Below, in pieces: positions 36,186 to 36,689 of a stretch of 36,689 nt of DNA. Source of the stretch: Candidatus Olsenella pullicola (GTDB lineage Bacteria > Actinomycetota > Coriobacteriia > Coriobacteriales > Atopobiaceae). The notes beneath the pieces were generated by a model. The model was not told where the DNA came from, made no database searches, and worked only from the letters and a program-made list of their open reading frames with translations. Both the position numbers and the translations under genes were made by a program. Positions within the stretch are counted from its first letter, which is position 1. The number at the start of each line of letters is the position of its first letter. The stretch lies in the NCBI GenBank assembly GCA_019117265.1, contig DXAB01000075.1, positions 1 through 36,689 of the forward strand. Reading direction: 5' to 3'.

Positions 36186-36377
36186 ATGCAGGCAATCAGC
36201 GACTTCTTTACGTGGCTCTTCAGCGACAAGGTGGGCGTCATCTGCCTGATCCTTGGCGGAATCGTGCTGTGCCTGATCATTGCCCTGCTCATGGAGCGCA
36301 AGACCAAGAAGCGCTACTTCAATCACGAGAAGGGCGAGAACGACTGGAGCTTCTTCGACGAGGAGGACGACGAGTAG
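36186..36377 (+). CDS. Small single-TM membrane protein (63 aa)
   Basis: ATG 36186 within ORF 35757..36377: MQAISDFFTWLFSDKVGVICLILGGIVLCLIIALLMERKTKKRYF... with acidic C-terminus FFDEEDDE. Confidence 0.7.
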   Translation: MQAISDFFTWLFSDKVGVICLILGGIVLCLIIALLMERKTKKRYFNHEKGENDWSFFDEEDDE

Positions 36378-36511
36378 GCGCTCGTCGGCGCGGCGGCCAG
36401 GGGTACCGCCGGTCAGGGACGCAGCCGGCGGGAGGCGCACGCGTTTTGGCGGCCTCGGCACAAGGCGAGAAGTGCGACCTGCGGTTTTTCTCGACAATGC
36501 ACACGTTTTCT

Positions 36512-36550
36512 GGGCCTCGGCACGCCATTTGTGCCGAGGCCCCGATTTTT
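36512..36550 (+). terminator. Rho-independent terminator
   Basis: GGGCCTCGGCAC - gccattt - GTGCCGAGGCCC then gatttttt. Confidence 0.85.
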
Positions 36551-36632
36551 TGTGCGCCCACCCGCGCACCCGTGCCGACGCTGGGAAATCGTGTGCGGCC
36601 GCACGGAGCCGCCCCACGCACACACCCGGCAT

Positions 36633-36660
36633 AAAAAGGGCCCCGGCAAAGCCGGGGCCC
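36633..36660 (-). terminator. Rho-independent terminator for a minus-strand gene beyond the window
   Basis: GGGCCCCGGC - aaa - GCCGGGGCCC with aaaaa on the 5' plus-strand side (T-tract on minus). Confidence 0.75.
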
Positions 36661-36689
36661 CGTGCGTTCATGGTGCGGGCGAAAGGACT

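Noticed and set aside
34931-36634. 567-aa plus-strand ORF
   Set aside because: Antisense to serS; repetitive Leu/Val/Gly/Asp composition, no recognisable domain.

Overview
High-GC chromosomal segment, read as a Coriobacteriia/Olsenella-like actinobacterium (taxonomy is inferred from gene content and style, not tested). It is mostly ordinary metabolic and envelope genes: YibE/F, a secreted metallophosphoesterase, a MurT-GatD fusion, a queT-glycosyltransferase-LytS/LytTR-YfcE cluster, trxA/PAP2, a PRD regulator with a lactose/cellobiose-type PTS, GH1 and DUF871/MupG-like locus, pgi, a seven-gene mannose-family PTS plus cysteine-metabolism operon, a DUF4143-type ATPase, purH, GNAT, gluQRS, tRNA-Ser(GCU), tRNA-Arg(ACG), an RmlD-like SDR, a small hypothetical protein and serS. 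The most interesting points are: (1) a man-family PTS with fused IIC-IID in one operon with an ATC-hydrolase-like protein, an M20 peptidase, a cysteine-desulfidase-like (YhaM/CyuA) protein and a HAD phosphatase, a candidate system for uptake and catabolism of sugar-cysteine or other sulfur amino acid conjugates; (2) a single-polypeptide MurT-GatD fusion; (3) a dispersed repeat (TGACAAAGGTGACAGGGTA...TGTCATCAT) that sits in sense orientation at the 3' ends of five genes and forms REPIN-like inverted pairs; (4) two tandem GAAC-N4-GTTC operators overlapping the promoter of a small unknown gene; (5) a 21-bp tandem repeat encoding DTGALP motifs at the end of a glycosyltransferase. All calls come from reading the sequence and the supplied ORFs; no searches were run.
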